A DNA stretch of 6,172 nucleotides from an archaeon. GTDB taxonomy: Archaea > Thermoproteota > Bathyarchaeia > TCS64. Below the pieces are notes generated by a model. The model was not told the origin of the DNA and did no database searches. It saw only the letters and a program-made list of their open reading frames with translations. This document shows, piece by piece, positions 4,559 through 6,172 of the stretch. Each line of letters begins with the position of its first letter. Within the stretch, counting starts at the first letter, position 1. The DNA lies in NCBI GenBank assembly GCA_020444005.1, contig JAHLLU010000130.1:1-6172 (forward strand), read 5' to 3'. Both the position numbers and the translations under genes were made by a program.

Positions 4559-5574
4559 TATTGCTCACCTCGCGCCTTGCGGATTATCTCCTGCAGACTC
4601 TCTGTTAGCTCCGGACGCTCATATTTCTCAAAAAGACCCAACTCGATCTTCTTCTCCATGTGATCAGCCACATACTTGACCTCACCTAATGCCTCAAGCT
4701 TCGCCCTCAACGCATCAGTATCCGGGTTATCCACCCGCACAACCTGACCAAAACCCATATGATCAACGATCTTCGCAGAACCAAGACCCGAGACCACATC
4801 AAGAGTCTTCTTGGGGTTAGAAGCTGGAACCGCGTACAGATATCCACCCTTGGATTCCCTGTTCCTGTTGTATGTGCTCTCCATGAACATATCCAGTATC
4901 CTAGGAGGTAGGCTATCCAATGGTCCACGGAGATTGAATATCCTACGCTGCTGGGTCGGACACTGGCTCAAGACCTCTATAAAGCTGAAGCCCTTGTGCT
5001 GTAGTGCCTCCTTGATGGCGTTTGTCAATTCAATCACGTGGTATGTGCTCCACTTGGCCACATAGCTAGCACCCGCTGCCTTCACAAGCTGAGTAATATC
5101 GAATGGGAACTCTGGGTTACCATAGGGGCTTGTGACTGTGGTCTCACCGTGCATCGTTGTGGGTGCGATCTGTCCGCCTGTCATGGCGTAGCTCATGTTG
5201 TTGACCAGTATTACCTTGAGGTTGATGTTACGACGGGCAGCGTGTATCAGATGGTTTCCACCGATACCAGCTCCATCCCCATCACCAGTGAAAACGACGG
5301 TAGTTAAGTCCGGGTTAAACGCCTTGGCGCCAGTAGCGAAAGCGATTGCCCTACCGTGAGTCGTATGTAGCGTATCTCCGTTAAAGTTGGGGCTCGGTAT
5401 CCAAGCAGTGCAACCGATACCGGACACAGCCAGTATCTTATCCTGATCCAGTCCAAGGTCATCAATAGCTCTTAGGAAGCAGTTGAGGATGATTCCTCCA
5501 CCGCAGCCGGGGCAGAAAGCCGAGGGCTGACTCCTCACATACTGGTCTCGGTACTCGAATAGACTCTTCATCAT
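4558..5574 (-). CDS. korB: 2-oxoacid:ferredoxin oxidoreductase, beta subunit (thiamine diphosphate binding)
   Basis: This 338-residue protein is longer than the roughly 280-300 usual for KorB. The N-terminal CPGCGGG (21-27), Cys55 in SGIGC (51-55) and Cys205 in LSQCPTQ (202-208) give the four cysteines, with 21 and 24, expected to hold the [4Fe-4S] cluster. The thiamine diphosphate motif starts with GDGDGAGIGGNH (97-108) and ends with NN (125-126). HTTHGRAIAFATG (70-82) and MTGGQIAPTT (131-140) are typical active-site segments. The family's usual closing motif appears as ELGLFEKYERPEL (311-323), but it is preceded by about 60 extra residues (roughly 245-305) that I do not recognise in ordinary KorB. 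The reaction is oxidative decarboxylation of a 2-oxoacid to an acyl-CoA with ferredoxin reduction, or the reverse. The start overlaps korA by 4 bp; AAGGAGG 5 bases upstream supports ATG 5574, though ATG 5571 is equally well spaced. Confidence 0.94.
   Translation of the reverse strand: MMKSLFEYRDQYVRSQPSAFCPGCGGGIILNCFLRAIDDLGLDQDKILAVSGIGCTAWIPSPNFNGDTLHTTHGRAIAFATGAKAFNPDLTTVVFTGDGDGAGIGGNHLIHAARRNINLKVILVNNMSYAMTGGQIAPTTMHGETTVTSPYGNPEFPFDITQLVKAAGASYVAKWSTYHVIELTNAIKEALQHKGFSFIEVLSQCPTQQRRIFNLRGPLDSLPPRILDMFMESTYNRNRESKGGYLYAVPASNPKKTLDVVSGLGSAKIVDHMGFGQVVRVDNPDTDALRAKLEALGEVKYVADHMEKKIELGLFEKYERPELTESLQEIIRKARGEQ
4565..4572 (-). promoter_or_regulatory. Shine-Dalgarno site of korC
   Basis: GAGGTGAG on the minus strand lies within the last codons of korB, 6 bases before ATG 4558. 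This is a strong site for an overlapping gene. Confidence 0.6.
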
Positions 5575-6172
5575 GCATTCCTCCTTATGGTCTCGTATAC
5601 TTCTCGAGCCAATGGTAGCTGTCCTCCTACTTTTCCAAGGGATACAACCTTGGCTCTACCGCAGACAACGCGTTCAACTTCCTTCACAAGCTTACCTACA
5701 TTCATCTCAACAACTATAATGGTGTCAACCTTGTCTGCAAGCTCGCGCACAGGCTCCTCAGGGAACGGCCAGATGGTCTTTAAACGATACAAACCAGCCT
5801 TGATACCAGCTTTTCTCGCCTGTTCAACAGCCTCGATGCTTGGACGAGCACTGGCGCCAAAACTTAATACTGCTACTTTAGCGTCTTCGATATGCTCTGT
5901 GTGAATGTCTCTGATCTTGGGCTCTGCGTTCAGTATCTTGTCCCTGATCCTGTAGACGATCTTCTGGTGATACTCGGGTGCAAAGTTACGTACGCCATCA
6001 GGCTTGTGAGTGCTACCAGTAACAAGAAGCCTGTAGCCTTCCCCAAAAGCAGGCATCTCCGGCACACCACTGGGATCATCTGTTCCCCATGGAGTGCAAT
6101 CCTTGCTTGTAGGCTTCTTACGGTCAACAACATCAACCTTCTCAGGAACAATCAGCTTTTCTTGGATATGCC
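5571..6172 (-). CDS. korA: 2-oxoacid:ferredoxin oxidoreductase, alpha subunit, C-terminal part
   Basis: The reading frame enters from the right edge and ends at TGA 5571, giving the last 199 or so residues of the alpha subunit. Visible family segments are KLIVPEKVDVVDRKKP near the edge, FGEGYRLLVTGSTHKPDGVR (about residues 41-60 of the fragment) and VAVLSFGASARPSIEAVEQA, then GIKAGLYRLKTIWPFPEEPV with the conserved WPFP turn. VDTIIVVEMNVGKLVKEVERV, which matches the family's E-x-N-x-G-x-L element, and the final LGKVGGQLPLAREVYETIR complete it. With KorB it forms the catalytic core and binds substrate and CoA. An in-frame ATG at 6065 is internal, since homology continues upstream of it to the edge. 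The N terminus and any ferredoxin-like delta subunit gene would lie to the right of the window. Confidence 0.94.
   Translation of the reverse strand, partial: HIQEKLIVPEKVDVVDRKKPTSKDCTPWGTDDPSGVPEMPAFGEGYRLLVTGSTHKPDGVRNFAPEYHQKIVYRIRDKILNAEPKIRDIHTEHIEDAKVAVLSFGASARPSIEAVEQARKAGIKAGLYRLKTIWPFPEEPVRELADKVDTIIVVEMNVGKLVKEVERVVCGRAKVVSLGKVGGQLPLAREVYETIRRNA
5580..5586 (-). promoter_or_regulatory. Strong Shine-Dalgarno site of korB
   Basis: AAGGAGG on the minus strand lies inside the end of korA, 5 bases before ATG 5574 and 8 before ATG 5571. It is the strongest ribosome site in the window and shows that internal genes of transcripts here use leadered initiation. Confidence 0.7.

Noticed and set aside
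6063..6065. ATG 6065 as the true start of a short alpha-subunit-like gene
   Set aside because: The same frame stays open to the window edge, and its translation (KLIVPEKVDVVDRKKP) continues the alpha-subunit homology, so the gene is cut by the edge rather than short.

Overview
The window reads almost entirely from the minus strand (right to left) and is very gene-dense. It is probably archaeal. The evidence is separate alpha, beta and gamma subunits of a 2-oxoacid:ferredoxin oxidoreductase, a short Lrp/AsnC regulator, purine-rich Shine-Dalgarno sites used inside gene clusters, and a BRE/TATA-like element placed so that hyuA would be read from a leaderless mRNA. A more exact placement cannot be supported from this sequence alone; an uncultivated Thermoproteota or Asgard-type lineage is only a guess. 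No RNA gene, mobile element, CRISPR array or membrane protein was seen.

In transcription order, the right part (6172 to 3587) holds the 3' end of korA, then korB, korC and a Nudix hydrolase. korA/korB and korB/korC overlap by a few bases and the Nudix gene follows after 9 bp, so this looks like one transcript. The KorABC enzyme would interconvert a 2-oxoacid plus CoA with an acyl-CoA, CO2 and reduced ferredoxin. KorB carries about 60 extra residues near its C terminus.

The middle part (3541 to 1433) begins after a 45 bp gap that contains a TATA-like box inside a 39 bp dyad. Six tightly packed genes follow: tusA, a DsrE2-like gene, dsrE, a dsrF/tusC-like gene, a dsrH/tusB-like gene and an Lrp/AsnC regulator. 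Together they look like a complete persulfide (sulfane-sulfur) relay with its own regulator. Candidate sulfur-carrying cysteines are present in TusA, DsrE2 and DsrE, while the DsrF and DsrH homologues contain no cysteine. The final acceptor (tRNA thiolation, a thio-cofactor or sulfur metabolism) is not shown here.

The left part (1392 to 1) is the first 464 codons of a HyuA-type hydantoinase/oxoprolinase that runs off the window. Its 40 bp upstream gap has a BRE/TATA-like element and a perfect 8+8 bp dyad that covers the predicted transcription start and the start codon. The most useful leads are the two operator-like dyads, the regulator-linked sulfur relay, the KorB insertion, and the dsrE-dsrF junction, where two homologous genes share a reading frame and are separated by a single stop codon followed directly by a TTG start.
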